A stretch of 64,000 nt of DNA from a bacterium (GCA_905221195.1 CAJNCF010000002.1:186001-250000); one strand, 5' to 3'; counted from the stretch's first letter, positions 24,916 to 35,222 are shown. The notes: generated from the sequence alone by a model not told the origin. A program made the numbers and translations.

Positions 24916-25624
24916 AGCCACCCAGATATGCTTTTCTGACTTCTTCTGATGAGGCGAGTTCTTTTCCTGTTCCTGATAGAACGATTTTTCCTGTTTCCAG
25001 TACATAGCCTCGGTCAGAGATTGCAAGTGCCTTATTGGCATTTTGTTCAATCAAGAGGACGGTTGTTCCTTGTTTCTGGATATCTTGAATGATATCAAAA
25101 ATCTCTTGGATAAAGATTGGGGCAAGTCCCATTGATGGTTCATCTAAAAGTAGAAGTTTTGGTGTTGACATAAGAGCGCGTCCCATGGCAAGCATTTGTT
25201 GTTCCCCTCCTGAAAGAGTGGCTGCATCCTGGTTCTTCCGTTCTTCAAGACGTGGGAAACGTGAAAAGACCTTCTTCAAATTAGCTTGATTTTCTTCACG
25301 ATTTTTCTTTAAGAAAGCTCCCATTTCAAGATTTTCCATAACAGTCAAGCCAGGGAAGACGTGGCGACCTTCTGGTACTTGTGAAAGTCCACCTGCCACG
25401 ATTTTTTGAGCTGGTATTTTTTGGATTTCTTGACCTAAAAATTCAATCTTTCCTGAGCTTGGTCGAACTAGACCTGACAAGGTACGGAGAATGGTTGTCT
25501 TACCAGCACCATTGGCACCGATAAGAGAAACAACTTCTCCTTCATTAACTTCAAAGCTTACATCACGGACTGCTTGGATCATGCCGTAATGCACAGAAAG
25601 ATTATCAACTTTTAACATAGACAT
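24914..25624 (-). CDS. livF: Branched-chain amino acid ABC transporter ATPase LivF
   Basis: The 236-residue ATPase has Walker A GANGAGKTT, LSGGEQQMLAMGRALM, and Walker B LLLLDEPSMGLAP; the last motif is characteristic of LivF. It drives uptake of Leu, Ile and Val together with LivG, LivM and LivH. It starts immediately at the livG stop (1-bp overlap) and ends in YLGG, with the stop inside the operon terminator. Confidence 0.97.
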   Translation of the reverse strand: MSMLKVDNLSVHYGMIQAVRDVSFEVNEGEVVSLIGANGAGKTTILRTLSGLVRPSSGKIEFLGQEIQKIPAQKIVAGGLSQVPEGRHVFPGLTVMENLEMGAFLKKNREENQANLKKVFSRFPRLEERKNQDAATLSGGEQQMLAMGRALMSTPKLLLLDEPSMGLAPIFIQEIFDIIQDIQKQGTTVLLIEQNANKALAISDRGYVLETGKIVLSGTGKELASSEEVRKAYLGG

Positions 25625-26388
25625 TAGGCTTCACCTCCTAGATAAGCTTCGATAACGCGTTTATTGGTCTTAATTTCGTCTGGAGTTCCCTGAGCAATCA
25701 AGCGACCGTATTCAAGTACGTAGATACGTTCTGTTACTTCCATGACCAGATTCATATCGTGTTCGATCAACATAATCGTAATCTTAAATTCATCTTTGAT
25801 ACGACGAATTAACTCAGTCAATTCAGCAGTTTCCTGTGGGTTCATACCTGCTGCTGGTTCATCCAAAAAGAGAATTTTAGGTTCCGTAGCAAGGGCACGA
25901 ACAATTTCCAAACGACGTTGTTGCCCGTAGGCAAGATTTTTAGCAAGAGTTTCTGCATCACCATCTAAATCAAAGATTTTCAACAATTCCAAAGCTTTAG
26001 CCTTTAATTCTTTTTCACTCTTGTAAAAAGCTGGTAAGCGTAAGAAACTAGCAAAAACATGCTGTTTATGATGGTTGCCAAAGGCAATCAAAACATTGTC
26101 CAAAACGGTTAAATCTTTAAAGAGACGGATATTTTGGAAAGTACGTCCAAGTCCCAAAGAAGCAATCTTATAAGGTGCCTTCCCATTTAAAAGATGACCA
26201 TCAAGGGTAACTGTTCCCTCACTTGGTTCATAAACACCCGTCAAGAGGTTGAAAAGAGTGGTTTTACCAGCTCCGTTTGGACCGATTAGTCCAACCAATT
26301 CTCCTTCGTTCAATTCAAGAGTCACATCTCCAACAGCTGTTAGACCGCCAAAATGTTTGGTTAACTGTTTTACTTCAAGTAATGCCAT
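25624..26388 (-). CDS. livG: Branched-chain amino acid ABC transporter ATPase LivG
   Basis: The 254-residue ATPase has Walker A GPNGAGKTTLFNLLTG, signature LAYGQQRRLEIVRAL and Walker B ILFLDEPAAGMNPQET, the typical LivG variants. It overlaps both livM and livF by one base (TAATG/ATGA-type junctions), showing tight translational coupling. Confidence 0.97.
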   Translation of the reverse strand: MALLEVKQLTKHFGGLTAVGDVTLELNEGELVGLIGPNGAGKTTLFNLLTGVYEPSEGTVTLDGHLLNGKAPYKIASLGLGRTFQNIRLFKDLTVLDNVLIAFGNHHKQHVFASFLRLPAFYKSEKELKAKALELLKIFDLDGDAETLAKNLAYGQQRRLEIVRALATEPKILFLDEPAAGMNPQETAELTELIRRIKDEFKITIMLIEHDMNLVMEVTERIYVLEYGRLIAQGTPDEIKTNKRVIEAYLGGEA

Positions 26389-27344
26389 TAGTTTTGTTCC
26401 TCCTTCTTAGATTTTTTAAAGAAACGTGATAGGCTTAATTCCCATGTCCCAAGAAGTCCACCTGGTCTGAAAATCATTACCAATACCAAGGCCAAAGCGT
26501 AGATAATCATACGCACGCTGGCAACATCTTGGAGAAGCATATTCAAAATTCCAAGAACAATAGCTGAAACAATCGCACCTGTAATGGAACCAAGTCCACC
26601 AAATACAACAATAATCAATACGTTGATTGAGTTGATAAAGGTGTAGTCTTTCGGTACAACAGAGCCGATAAATCCTGCCTGAAGTGACCCTGCAATACTT
26701 GCAATGATGGCACCAAAGACAAAGGCGATGATTTTAATCTTAGTCGTATTAACTCCAACTGACTCAGCAGCGATTTCATCCTCACGAACAGAGAGAGTTG
26801 AACGACCAATTGGACTACGCAAGAAGTTCAAGGTTGCAATGGTTGTAATCACGACAAAGAAGTATACCATTGGCCAAGTTGTAAAGTTTGGAATTCCCAA
26901 GATACCTGCCGCACCATTTGTAAGGCTTCCACCATTGATAATAAAGATACGGATAATTTCAGAAACACCTAGAGTCGCTACCGCAAGATAGTCGCCCTTC
27001 AAACGCAAAGTTGGAATTCCGACAAGTAAGGCAACTGCTCCTGAAAGTAAAGCTCCTACAAGCATAGCTCCAAAGAAGGCACCGTAGGTTGGTGATTTAG
27101 AACCAATAATCGCTGCGGCATAAGCACCAATAGCCATGAAACCAGCATGACCAAGTGAAAATTGTCCTGAAAAACCAACGATTAAGTTGAGACCAACAGC
27201 CAAAATAATATTAATTCCAATTTGTTGTAAAATCTGTACATAGAATAGGTTGAGTACTCCGACTGAAACCAGTACACTAATCAAGCCATAGCCAGCTAAC
27301 AAAAGGAGTAACCATAGAATATTAACTTTTAAATTTTCCTTCAT
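26388..27344 (-). CDS. livM: Branched-chain amino acid ABC transporter permease LivM
   Basis: The 318-residue membrane protein has about nine hydrophobic segments and the family motifs GLNLIVGFSGQFSLGHAGFM and TLRLKGDYLAVATLGVSEI. It forms the membrane pore with LivH. It ends in a Lys/Glu-rich tail and overlaps livG by one base; three bases separate it from livH. Confidence 0.96.
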   Translation of the reverse strand: MKENLKVNILWLLLLLAGYGLISVLVSVGVLNLFYVQILQQIGINIILAVGLNLIVGFSGQFSLGHAGFMAIGAYAAAIIGSKSPTYGAFFGAMLVGALLSGAVALLVGIPTLRLKGDYLAVATLGVSEIIRIFIINGGSLTNGAAGILGIPNFTTWPMVYFFVVITTIATLNFLRSPIGRSTLSVREDEIAAESVGVNTTKIKIIAFVFGAIIASIAGSLQAGFIGSVVPKDYTFINSINVLIIVVFGGLGSITGAIVSAIVLGILNMLLQDVASVRMIIYALALVLVMIFRPGGLLGTWELSLSRFFKKSKKEEQN

Positions 27345-27347
27345 CGT

Positions 27348-28226
27348 TTACACCTTCTCTTTCACATTCTTACCAAGGATACCAGCTGGGCGGACAATCA
27401 AGATCAACAACAAGATTCCATAAACAATGGCATCACGGAAGTCTGACATCCCAAAGGCTGTCGCAAAGGTTTCCAATAGACCAATGACAAATCCACCAAG
27501 AGCCGCACCAGGAATGATTCCGATACCACCAAGTACTGCGGCAACGAAAGACTTAAGACCTGGAGTAACCCCCATCAAAGGCTCAAGAGAGTTATAATAG
27601 AGGGCAATCAGAACACCTGCCGCACCCGCAAGAGCTGAACCCAAAGCGAAGGTAAAGCTGATAGTACGGTTTACATTGATCCCCATCAATTGCGCTGCAT
27701 CGCTATCTACGGATACTGCACGCATGGCTTTCCCCATCTTAGTCTTTTGAACAATGACTTGTAGCAAAATCATCAAAATCAAGGAAATGGCCAAAATCAT
27801 TAACTGTACATTCGTTAAGCTAATTGGTCCCAAATCATAGCGCACTGTTTGAATCGCTTGAGGGAAGGCACGAGTATTGGCACCAACCAGATAGACCATC
27901 CCATACTCCAATAGGAAAGAAACCCCAATAGCTGTGATCAAAACAGCAATACGAGTAGAGTGACGCAAAGGTCGGTAAGCAAGGAACTCAATCACGACAC
28001 CAAGAATGGCTGTCGCTAGCATAGCTACAATAAGAGCTACAAAGAAATTCATTTGGAAAGAATTAATCAAGAAATAACCAATAAAGGCTCCCATCATATA
28101 AATATCACCGTGGGCGAAGTTGATGAGCTTGATAATCCCGTAAACCATGGTATACCCTAGGGCTAACAGCGCATAAACACTACCTAGAATCAAACCATTT
28201 ACTAGTTGTTGGAGCATAAGATTCAC
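27348..28226 (-). CDS. livH: Branched-chain amino acid ABC transporter permease LivH
   Basis: The 292-residue membrane protein has the N-terminal QQLVNGLILGSVYALLALG and GIIKLINFAHGDIYMMGAF motifs typical of LivH, and a C-terminal AFGMSDFRDAIVYGILLLIL. About eight membrane segments are visible. It begins 107 bp after livJ, with a stable hairpin between them. Confidence 0.96.
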   Translation of the reverse strand: MNLMLQQLVNGLILGSVYALLALGYTMVYGIIKLINFAHGDIYMMGAFIGYFLINSFQMNFFVALIVAMLATAILGVVIEFLAYRPLRHSTRIAVLITAIGVSFLLEYGMVYLVGANTRAFPQAIQTVRYDLGPISLTNVQLMILAISLILMILLQVIVQKTKMGKAMRAVSVDSDAAQLMGINVNRTISFTFALGSALAGAAGVLIALYYNSLEPLMGVTPGLKSFVAAVLGGIGIIPGAALGGFVIGLLETFATAFGMSDFRDAIVYGILLLILIVRPAGILGKNVKEKV

Positions 28227-28289
28227 TCTTTCTATTTATAATTTTGAGGGTTTTCCCTCACTTTTTGATAGGTTCTTAAACACCGAAAC

Positions 28290-28316
28290 AGGGAGTGAGT
28301 CAGAGGCTCATTCCCT
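28290..28316 (-). terminator. Intercistronic hairpin between livJ and livH
   Basis: AGGGAgTGAG/CTCAtTCCCT type stem (one G-T mismatch), not followed by a T run on the minus strand. It is more likely a 3' stabiliser or attenuator that sets the livJ to livHMGF ratio than a full terminator. Confidence 0.6.
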
Positions 28317-28333
28317 ATTTCAACATTTTTCTA

Positions 28334-29494
28334 TTATGGTTTTACAACTTCTGCTGCTTCAACTTTACCATTGTTCATGGTCATCATGTAAGCAGTTTTG
28401 ACTGTGTTGTGATCTGCATCGAAGCTTGTTTTACCAGTTACACCTTCAAAGTCTTTTGTTTTAGCAAGATTATCCTTGATTTCACCTGAGTTTTTAGCAC
28501 CTTTTGCTGCGTTTGCTACAAGGTAAACTGAATCATAAGCCAAGGCTGCAAATGTTGAAGGCTCTTCATTGTACTTAGCACGGTAAGCATCAAGGAAGGC
28601 TTTTGCTTTAGCTGAAACTTCTACAGTAGTTGAGAAGCCTGAGATAAAGTAGATGTTTGATGCTTTTTCAGCAGTTGCTTGTTGTACAAACTCTTCACCG
28701 TTAAATCCATCACCACCAACGATTGGTTTGTCAATTCCCATACCACGCGCTTGGTTTACAATTTTACCAGCTTCAGTGTAGTAACCAGGAAGAACGATCG
28801 CATCAAAGTCTTTCCCTTTCATTTTTGTAAGGGCTGCTTGGAAGTCTGTATCGCCTGCTACGAAAGTTTCATCTGCAACGATTTCACCCTTGTATGACTC
28901 ACGGAAAGATTTAGCGATACCTTTAGCATAGTCACTAGCATTGTCAGTGTAAAGAACGACTTTCTTAGCGTTTAATTTTTCAGAAACATAGTTTGAGATA
29001 ATTTTTCCTTGGAAGCTATCTTGGAAAGTTCCGATAAAGAGGTAATCTTGACCTTTAGTCAATCCATCTTGAGTCGCACTTGGCGAAATCAATGGAACAC
29101 CTGCTTTTGTAGCGTTCGCTACCGCAGCTGCAGTTGCACCAGATGTTGCAGGTCCTACGATTGCTGATACTTTAGATTGGGTTACAAGGTTAGTTGTTAC
29201 TGAAGCAGCCTCTGCTGTTTCAGACTTGTTATCTTTATCAACTACTTCGATTTGTTTTCCGTCGATACCACCTGCAGCATTAATTTCATCAACAGCAAGT
29301 TGGGCACCTTTTTGTTCAGATGTTCCGTAGGCAGCTACGGCACCAGTTTCTTCGAAGTTAAATCCGATTTTGATTGTCTTTGCATCTACTGAGTTACCAG
29401 CAGCGTTTGACGCTCCAGACTTCACTTCTCCACAGGCTGCAAGAAGTGCTACACTTGCAAGCGCCACAAACGATAGGGCAAATTTTTTCTTCAT
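28334..29494 (-). CDS. livJ: Branched-chain amino acid-binding lipoprotein LivJ
   Basis: The 386-residue substrate-binding protein has a lipoprotein signal peptide (MKKKFALSFVALASVALLAAC) with lipid-modified Cys21, then a Ser/Ala linker and the Leu/Ile/Val-binding fold (IGFNFEETGAVAAYG, VVDKDNKSETAEAAS, GPATSGATAAAV). It delivers branched-chain amino acids to LivHM. Its promoter contains a CodY-type box. Confidence 0.96.
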   Translation of the reverse strand: MKKKFALSFVALASVALLAACGEVKSGASNAAGNSVDAKTIKIGFNFEETGAVAAYGTSEQKGAQLAVDEINAAGGIDGKQIEVVDKDNKSETAEAASVTTNLVTQSKVSAIVGPATSGATAAAVANATKAGVPLISPSATQDGLTKGQDYLFIGTFQDSFQGKIISNYVSEKLNAKKVVLYTDNASDYAKGIAKSFRESYKGEIVADETFVAGDTDFQAALTKMKGKDFDAIVLPGYYTEAGKIVNQARGMGIDKPIVGGDGFNGEEFVQQATAEKASNIYFISGFSTTVEVSAKAKAFLDAYRAKYNEEPSTFAALAYDSVYLVANAAKGAKNSGEIKDNLAKTKDFEGVTGKTSFDADHNTVKTAYMMTMNNGKVEAAEVVKP

Positions 29495-29535
29495 CTTTTT
29501 TGTCTCCTTATTTCTTAAATAAATAGCATGTTAAG

Positions 29536-29564
29536 AATATACCGAATTATCAGAAAATTGTCAA
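29536..29564 (-). promoter_or_regulatory. livJ promoter with embedded CodY box
   Basis: -35 TTGACA (plus 29559-29564), 17-bp spacer, -10 TATATT (plus 29536-29541). The spacer holds AATTTTCTGATAATT (plus 29545-29559), one mismatch from the CodY consensus AATTTTCWGAAAATT. CodY, which senses branched-chain amino acids, would repress the operon when they are plentiful. Confidence 0.75.
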
Positions 29565-29848
29565 CACTTTTCTTGAACTTTTTCTATGATAACGTTTTCC
29601 TCTCGATAAAGATTGCCCACAAAGGGTGTTTCCAGCTCTTGGATATGACAAACTCTGACTTTTTTGATAAATTTTTCCTTGCTCAAGTGCCCAACCAATT
29701 GCTCCACTTCTTGAGTTGGAACATAGAGTTGTAAGTAACGATGTTTTTTAGAATGGTAACAAATATCACCGTATTCCTGTAGTTTTTTTACATCTCGATT
29801 GTAATAAAGATAGACAATTAATCCAGAGCGTTCTGCTTTTTCAAACAT
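29561..29848 (-). CDS. YlbG family (DUF2129/UPF0298) protein
   Basis: The start is placed at [19 protein letters not shown] (ATG 29848, after AAGAGGA), giving 95 residues, the family's usual size. A longer reading from 29923 would run through the clpP terminator. Conserved blocks are [29 protein letters not shown] and the [11 protein letters not shown] segment. YlbG-type proteins are small cytosolic proteins of unknown function. The stop codon lies in the livJ -35 region. Confidence 0.85.
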   Translation of the reverse strand: MFEKAERSGLIVYLYYNRDVKKLQEYGDICYHSKKHRYLQLYVPTQEVEQLVGHLSKEKFIKKVRVCHIQELETPFVGNLYREENVIIEKVQEKC

Positions 29849-29891
29849 GATAAATCCTCTTTCTAAGAAATCTCCCCTTATTATACCAAAA

Positions 29892-29917
29892 AAAGCAAAC
29901 CCAGTCGAGTTTGCTTT
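29892..29917 (-). terminator. clpP terminator
   Basis: AAAGCAAAC, loop of 8, GTTTGCTTT, with T-rich sequence after it on the minus strand; 10 bp past the clpP stop. Confidence 0.88.
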
Positions 29918-29926
29918 CTTCAATCA

Positions 29927-30517
29927 TTAATTCAATGAATTGTTAGCCATGATTTCATCAATAAAGCCATATTCAAGTGTTTCTTGGGCGCTCATCCAGT
30001 TATCGCGTTCTGCATCTGCGTGGACTTTTTCGATTGACTGACCTGAATTTTCAGCCAAGATTTTTTCCAAAGTGTTACGAGTTTTAAGCAAGTGTTCTGC
30101 AGCGATAGCCATATCAGTTTGTTGGGTACCACCACCTGTTCCACCCATTGGTTGGTGAATCATGTATTCAGCATTTGGAAGCATGAAACGTTTGCCTTTT
30201 GCTCCACTTGATGCGATGACAGTACCCATAGATGCAGCCATCCCCATCACGATAGTTTGGACATCCGCCTTGATAAAGTTCATGGTATCAACGATTGCCA
30301 AGCCAGCTGAAACGGAACCACCAGGTGTATTGACATAAAGGTAAATATCTTTTGTACTATCTTGGGCATCCAAGAAAAGCAACTGGGCAATAACAGAGTT
30401 AGCCATGTTGTCTTCAACTGGACCAGTCAGCATAATGATGCGGTCTTTGAGAAGACGTGAGTAAATATCGTAGGAACGTTCTCCACGGCTTGTTTGTTCA
30501 ATAACTACAGGAATCAT
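29927..30517 (-). CDS. clpP: ATP-dependent Clp protease proteolytic subunit
   Basis: ClpP forms the 14-subunit serine protease chamber served by ClpC, ClpE and ClpX. The 196 residues have the catalytic Ser in [11 protein letters not shown], the His in YMIHQPMGG and a downstream Asp in [10 protein letters not shown]. It degrades misfolded proteins and competence regulators in pneumococci. A CtsR operator overlaps its promoter. Confidence 0.97.
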   Translation of the reverse strand: MIPVVIEQTSRGERSYDIYSRLLKDRIIMLTGPVEDNMANSVIAQLLFLDAQDSTKDIYLYVNTPGGSVSAGLAIVDTMNFIKADVQTIVMGMAASMGTVIASSGAKGKRFMLPNAEYMIHQPMGGTGGGTQQTDMAIAAEHLLKTRNTLEKILAENSGQSIEKVHADAERDNWMSAQETLEYGFIDEIMANNSLN

Positions 30518-30571
30518 TCATTTCTCCTTTTGAGTTTTAATTTTGTTGGTCAAATGACTGAAGATAAGACT

Positions 30572-30601
30572 ATTATAATATCTTGGTCAAAAAAGGTCAA
30601 A
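30572..30601 (-). promoter_or_regulatory. clpP promoter with CtsR operator
   Basis: The direct repeat GGTCAAA-AAA-GGTCAAA (plus 30585-30601) is a perfect CtsR box. On the minus strand -35 TTGACC (plus 30595-30600) lies inside it, with -10 TATAAT (plus 30572-30577) 17 bp away. CtsR would repress until heat or other stress. Confidence 0.9.
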
Positions 30602-30689
30602 TTTTTGCTCTGTTTTCATCAGACAGTAACAAAAATTCAACCTCCTTTCACGACTGGAAATCTTTTTCCAAGTCAATCTCTTCTTGATG

Positions 30690-31319
30690 TTATTTCGTAC
30701 CGAACAAGCGGTCTCCAGCATCTCCAAGACCTGGAACGATATATCCGTGTTCGTTCAAACGTTCATCCAAGGCTGCTGTAAAGATTTCTACATCTGGATG
30801 AGCTTCTTGAAGGGCTTTAACACCTTCTGGAGCAGATACGAGGCAGACAAATTTGATATTTGATGCGCCACGTTTTTTAAGAGAATCAACTGCCAAGATT
30901 GCTGAGCCACCTGTTGCCAACATTGGGTCTACGACAAAAATTTGACGTTGGTCAATATCTTCAGGCAATTTCACCAAGTACTCAACAGGTTGAAGCGTTT
31001 CTTCATCACGGTACATACCGATGTGACCAACTTTAGCGGCTGGAACCAAGCTCAAAAGTCCATCAACCATCCCGATACCTGCACGCAAGATTGGAACGAT
31101 GGCCAATTTCTTACCAGCCAATTGTTTTTGAACTGTTTTTGTAATTGGTGTTTCGATTTCCACATCTTCTAGTGGAAGATCACGAAGTACTTCATACCCC
31201 ATCAACATTGCAATCTCATCTACTAGCTCACGGAAAGCTTTTGTAGAAGTATCTGTACGACGCAAGATTGACAATTTGTGTTGAATCAGTGGATGATTAA
31301 TAACTTCAATTTTTCCCAT
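30690..31319 (-). CDS. upp: Uracil phosphoribosyltransferase
   Basis: Upp salvages uracil to UMP using PRPP. The start at [16 protein letters not shown] (ATG 31319, behind AAGGA) gives 209 residues, the family length; the alternative start seven codons upstream lacks its own ribosome site. The PRPP loop is [11 protein letters not shown] and the uracil-binding C-terminus reads [17 protein letters not shown]. It complements the de novo genes pyrE and pyrF in this window. Confidence 0.96.
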   Translation of the reverse strand: MGKIEVINHPLIQHKLSILRRTDTSTKAFRELVDEIAMLMGYEVLRDLPLEDVEIETPITKTVQKQLAGKKLAIVPILRAGIGMVDGLLSLVPAAKVGHIGMYRDEETLQPVEYLVKLPEDIDQRQIFVVDPMLATGGSAILAVDSLKKRGASNIKFVCLVSAPEGVKALQEAHPDVEIFTAALDERLNEHGYIVPGLGDAGDRLFGTK

Positions 31320-31363
31320 TTTTGGAATTCCTTCTTTCAATTTATTCTTCTTATTATACCAAA

Positions 31364-31393
31364 AAACGGTTTAAAAATCTTTCTAAACCATTT
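31364..31393 (-). terminator. Terminator of comEB
   Basis: AAATGGTTTA, A/T-rich loop, TAAACCGTTT on the minus strand with a further T run; between comEB and upp. Confidence 0.75.
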
Positions 31394-31407
31394 GTTTTTG
31401 ATAATTT

Positions 31408-31875
31408 TTACATTAGATCTGCCTCTTTAAGAGCGGCCTGTACTGTCTCAAGTGGTAGATGGGTCAATTCTGTCCCTTTTTCTTGATAAAGGTATTGGGC
31501 ATAGTCGTCCATTCGGTACTGGTTGATGTAAACTACACGCTTGCAGCCGACCTGCAGCAATTGTTTGGTACAATTCAAACAAGGAAAATGCGTCACATAG
31601 GCTGTAAAGCCTTTAGGAATACCACGCTCAGCACCTTGGAGAATGGCATTAACTTCAGCGTGAAGGGTACGAACACAGTGGCCTTCAATAACCAGACATT
31701 CGTGGTCAATACAATGCTCAGTCCCTGACACCGAACCATTGTAACCAGTGGAAATTACCTTATTATCCTTTACCAGAATTGCGCCCACTTTGGCACGTTT
31801 ACAAGTGGAACGATTGGCAATTAGTAGAGCTTGGGCTGCAAAATACTCATCCCAGGCCAGTCTTTTTTCAGTCAT
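31408..31875 (-). CDS. comEB: dCMP deaminase (ComE operon protein 2 family)
   Basis: The 155-residue zinc enzyme converts dCMP to dUMP for dTTP synthesis. The zinc motifs are HAEVNAILQ and FPCLNCTKQLL, with an upstream CxxxH-like allosteric/zinc region (TEHCIDHECLVIEGHCVRT). Family members are annotated as ComEB because of the Bacillus operon name; no competence role is shown in streptococci. It lies 18 bp after the TetR gene on the same strand. Confidence 0.93.
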   Translation of the reverse strand: MTEKRLAWDEYFAAQALLIANRSTCKRAKVGAILVKDNKVISTGYNGSVSGTEHCIDHECLVIEGHCVRTLHAEVNAILQGAERGIPKGFTAYVTHFPCLNCTKQLLQVGCKRVVYINQYRMDDYAQYLYQEKGTELTHLPLETVQAALKEADLM

Positions 31876-31893
31876 ATCTCTTCTCCTTTTTCT

Positions 31894-32451
31894 CTATTTT
31901 TTAAAAAATGGTAATCGTAAATCCGCAATCTTTTCAGCAGGTACCTTCATGCCATCCTTGATCCATTTTAAGAGGACAGAAACGATGGCTGAACTCCAGA
32001 AGGAATGAAGATAAGAGCTGACACCTTTTGATTTTCCATGGTATTTTTCTAGAAATTCCTGCATGGCTTGGACAAAGATTTTTTCCAGATGGTAATCTAA
32101 GGCCAATTGAATCACTCTGGCCTCCTTTCTTGCTTCTCGGAAAAGGTGAACCCAGACCAGATAAAGATCTGTCTTTAGATCGTAATGATGCAGCTGTTCC
32201 ATAATATTGTGGACAGTTCGTTTAAAGACACTTTCTAAAATCTCCTCTTTGGAATCATAATTGCGATAAAAGGCCGCACGCGAAACGCCTGCACGCTTAA
32301 CCAATTCAGAAATACTAATCTTGGTCAAGTCCTTTTTTTCCAAGAGTTGCAAGAGGGCTGTTTCAATGGCTTCTCTGGTTAGTAAATTAGATTCTTGGTT
32401 TGATTTTCTGAGATTTTCAAGAGATTTTTCAGAGATTCTACGTTCAGACAT
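31894..32451 (-). CDS. TetR family transcriptional regulator
   Basis: The 185-residue protein has an N-terminal helix-turn-helix (LTKISISELVKRAGVSRAAFYRNYDSK type, about residues 38-65) and a C-terminal ligand domain of variable sequence. It is divergent from the degV gene, and an inverted repeat with 8-bp arms lies in the degV leader. Its ligand and targets are unknown; autoregulation and control of degV are inferred from layout. Confidence 0.9.
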   Translation of the reverse strand: MSERRISEKSLENLRKSNQESNLLTREAIETALLQLLEKKDLTKISISELVKRAGVSRAAFYRNYDSKEEILESVFKRTVHNIMEQLHHYDLKTDLYLVWVHLFREARKEARVIQLALDYHLEKIFVQAMQEFLEKYHGKSKGVSSYLHSFWSSAIVSVLLKWIKDGMKVPAEKIADLRLPFFKK

Positions 32452-32490
32452 AACATTTTCTTTCTACTTGTCACAACAGACGGATGAGGC

Positions 32491-32562
32491 TTTTGTTTCA
32501 AGGGTTTTCATGATATAATTGTAAAAAAAGACAGAACCTTTGTCAATGTATAACTGACAAAG
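32491..32562 (+). promoter_or_regulatory. degV promoter and downstream inverted repeat (candidate TetR operator)
   Basis: Extended -10 TGATATAAT (TATAAT at 32514-32519) with a poor -35 TTTTGT at 17 bp. Downstream, CTTTGTCA (32538-32545), nine bases, TGACAAAG (32555-32562) is a perfect inverted repeat, with a related TTGTCACAA at 32469-32477 near the TetR start. Confidence 0.5.
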
Positions 32563-32575
32563 ATGGAGAATTTCT

Positions 32576-33421
32576 ATGACTTGGAAGATTATTGCTGACT
32601 CTGGTTGTGATTATCGTCAACTGGCAAAACCAGCTATTGACACGACCTTTGTAAGTGTCCCCTTAACCATTCAAGTAGCTGATCAGATTTTTGTTGATGA
32701 TGCCAGTCTTGATATTGACCAAATGATGGAAACCATGTATGCAACTGCAGAAGCTTCAAAATCAGCTTGTCCAAGCCCAGATGATTATTTGCGAGCATTT
32801 GAAGGTGCCAACAACATTTTCCTAGTAACCATCACTGGTACTCTTTCTGGCAGCCACAATAGTGCTCAACTAGCAAAGAATATTTATCTGGAAGAACATC
32901 CTGACACTAAGATTCATGTAATTGATAGTTTGTCTGCTGGCGGGGAAGTTGACTTACTCGTAGAAAAATTAAATGACTTGATTGACCAGGGCTTGTCTTT
33001 TGAAGAAGTGGTTGAAGCTATCACTGCTTATCAAGAAAAAACTAAGTTACTCTTTGTCCTAGCCAAAGTCGATAACTTGGTGAAGAACGGCCGTTTGAGT
33101 AAGCTTATCGGTACAGTCGTTGGCCTTCTCAACATCCGTATGGTTGGAGAAGCTAGTGAAACCGGAACCCTCGAATTGCTACAAAAAGCACGAGGGGCAA
33201 AGAAATCAGTTCAAGCAGCCTATGAAGAGTTAGTAAAAGCTGGATATGCTGGTGGCCGTATTGTCATGGCCCAACGCAATAACGAGAAATGTTGCCAACA
33301 ACTCTCAGAGAGAATACGTGAAACCTTCCCACAAGCGGATATTAAAATTCTACCAACCTCTGGTCTCTGCAGTTTCTATGCAGAAGATGGCGGTTTGCTG
33401 ATGGGATATGAAATTGATTAA
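32576..33421 (+). CDS. DegV family fatty-acid-binding protein
   Basis: The 281-residue protein begins MTWKIIADSGCDYR and has the DegV fold motifs ITGTLSGSHNSAQLA and VIDSLSAGGEV, which bind the carboxylate of a fatty acid. In Gram-positives DegV/FakB proteins present exogenous fatty acids to the kinase FakA; several paralogues usually exist. No fakA is adjacent. It is followed by a strong terminator. Confidence 0.92.
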   Translation: MTWKIIADSGCDYRQLAKPAIDTTFVSVPLTIQVADQIFVDDASLDIDQMMETMYATAEASKSACPSPDDYLRAFEGANNIFLVTITGTLSGSHNSAQLAKNIYLEEHPDTKIHVIDSLSAGGEVDLLVEKLNDLIDQGLSFEEVVEAITAYQEKTKLLFVLAKVDNLVKNGRLSKLIGTVVGLLNIRMVGEASETGTLELLQKARGAKKSVQAAYEELVKAGYAGGRIVMAQRNNEKCCQQLSERIRETFPQADIKILPTSGLCSFYAEDGGLLMGYEID

Positions 33422-33432
33422 TTGCATTCTTG

Positions 33433-34652
<1,220 letters not shown>

Positions 34653-34700
34653 ATCTGAATTATTTAATGGCTAAATCAGCCCCAAAAGAAAGGAAGTCCT

Positions 34701-35222
34701 TTGGAACATATTATCTTGTTAAGGGGAATCACTCCTAATGGAAAAAATGCTATCCCTAAAATGTCTTATCTAGTAGATATCTTAACAGAAGCTGGTTTTC
34801 AACAAGTTCGAACCTATATTCAAAGTGGTAATATCATTCTTGAAAGTAACTTAGCTCTCGAAGAAATACGAGAACAGGTTCATACTCTAATAAAGGAAAA
34901 GATTGGAGCCGATCTCAAAATAATCATTAAGAATAAGGATATTTTTAAAAACATTGTCCAAGAAAATCCGTTTGGAGAACACTATCTTTATGACCGTGTA
35001 CACGTGATTTTTTATCAAGAACCTATTCAAAGTCTTCCTTTAGAAAAATTAAAAATTGATTACGGCGAAGAAGAAATTTGTGTCGGTAACCACTGTCTCT
35101 ACCTCTATCTCCCTAGAACTGCAAAACAAAAGAAACTCCATACCAACTATCTTGAAAAGCTTTTCAATGTAGATTTGACCATGCGAAAACTAAATGTAGT
35201 AGAAAAATTATTAAGCAAGTAG
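34701..35222 (+). CDS. DUF1697 family protein
   Basis: The 173-residue protein starts at TTG 34701, 6 nt behind AAAGGAAG. It has the family's N-terminal LRGITPNGKNAIPKMSYL (usually LLRGINVGG.N..PM), YIQSGNIIL, and VHVIFYQEP. The usual ATG is replaced by TTG, so lower expression is likely. The function of DUF1697 is unknown. Its gene converges with the MerR gene. Confidence 0.85.
   Translation: MEHIILLRGITPNGKNAIPKMSYLVDILTEAGFQQVRTYIQSGNIILESNLALEEIREQVHTLIKEKIGADLKIIIKNKDIFKNIVQENPFGEHYLYDRVHVIFYQEPIQSLPLEKLKIDYGEEEICVGNHCLYLYLPRTAKQKKLHTNYLEKLFNVDLTMRKLNVVEKLLSK

Noticed and set aside
24641..24949. 102-codon plus-strand frame through the same repeats
   Set aside because: Same cause; there is no start signal, and structure rather than coding is conserved between units.
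24610..25050. 146-codon minus-strand frame with Arg/Leu/Trp-rich 18-residue repeats
   Set aside because: It arises because the 54-bp repeat is a multiple of three. It begins inside livF in another frame, has no ribosome site and the repeats encode no known fold.
28290..28316. Full intrinsic terminator between livJ and livH
   Set aside because: The stem is strong but has no T run in the direction of transcription, so it is more likely a partial attenuator or mRNA stabiliser.
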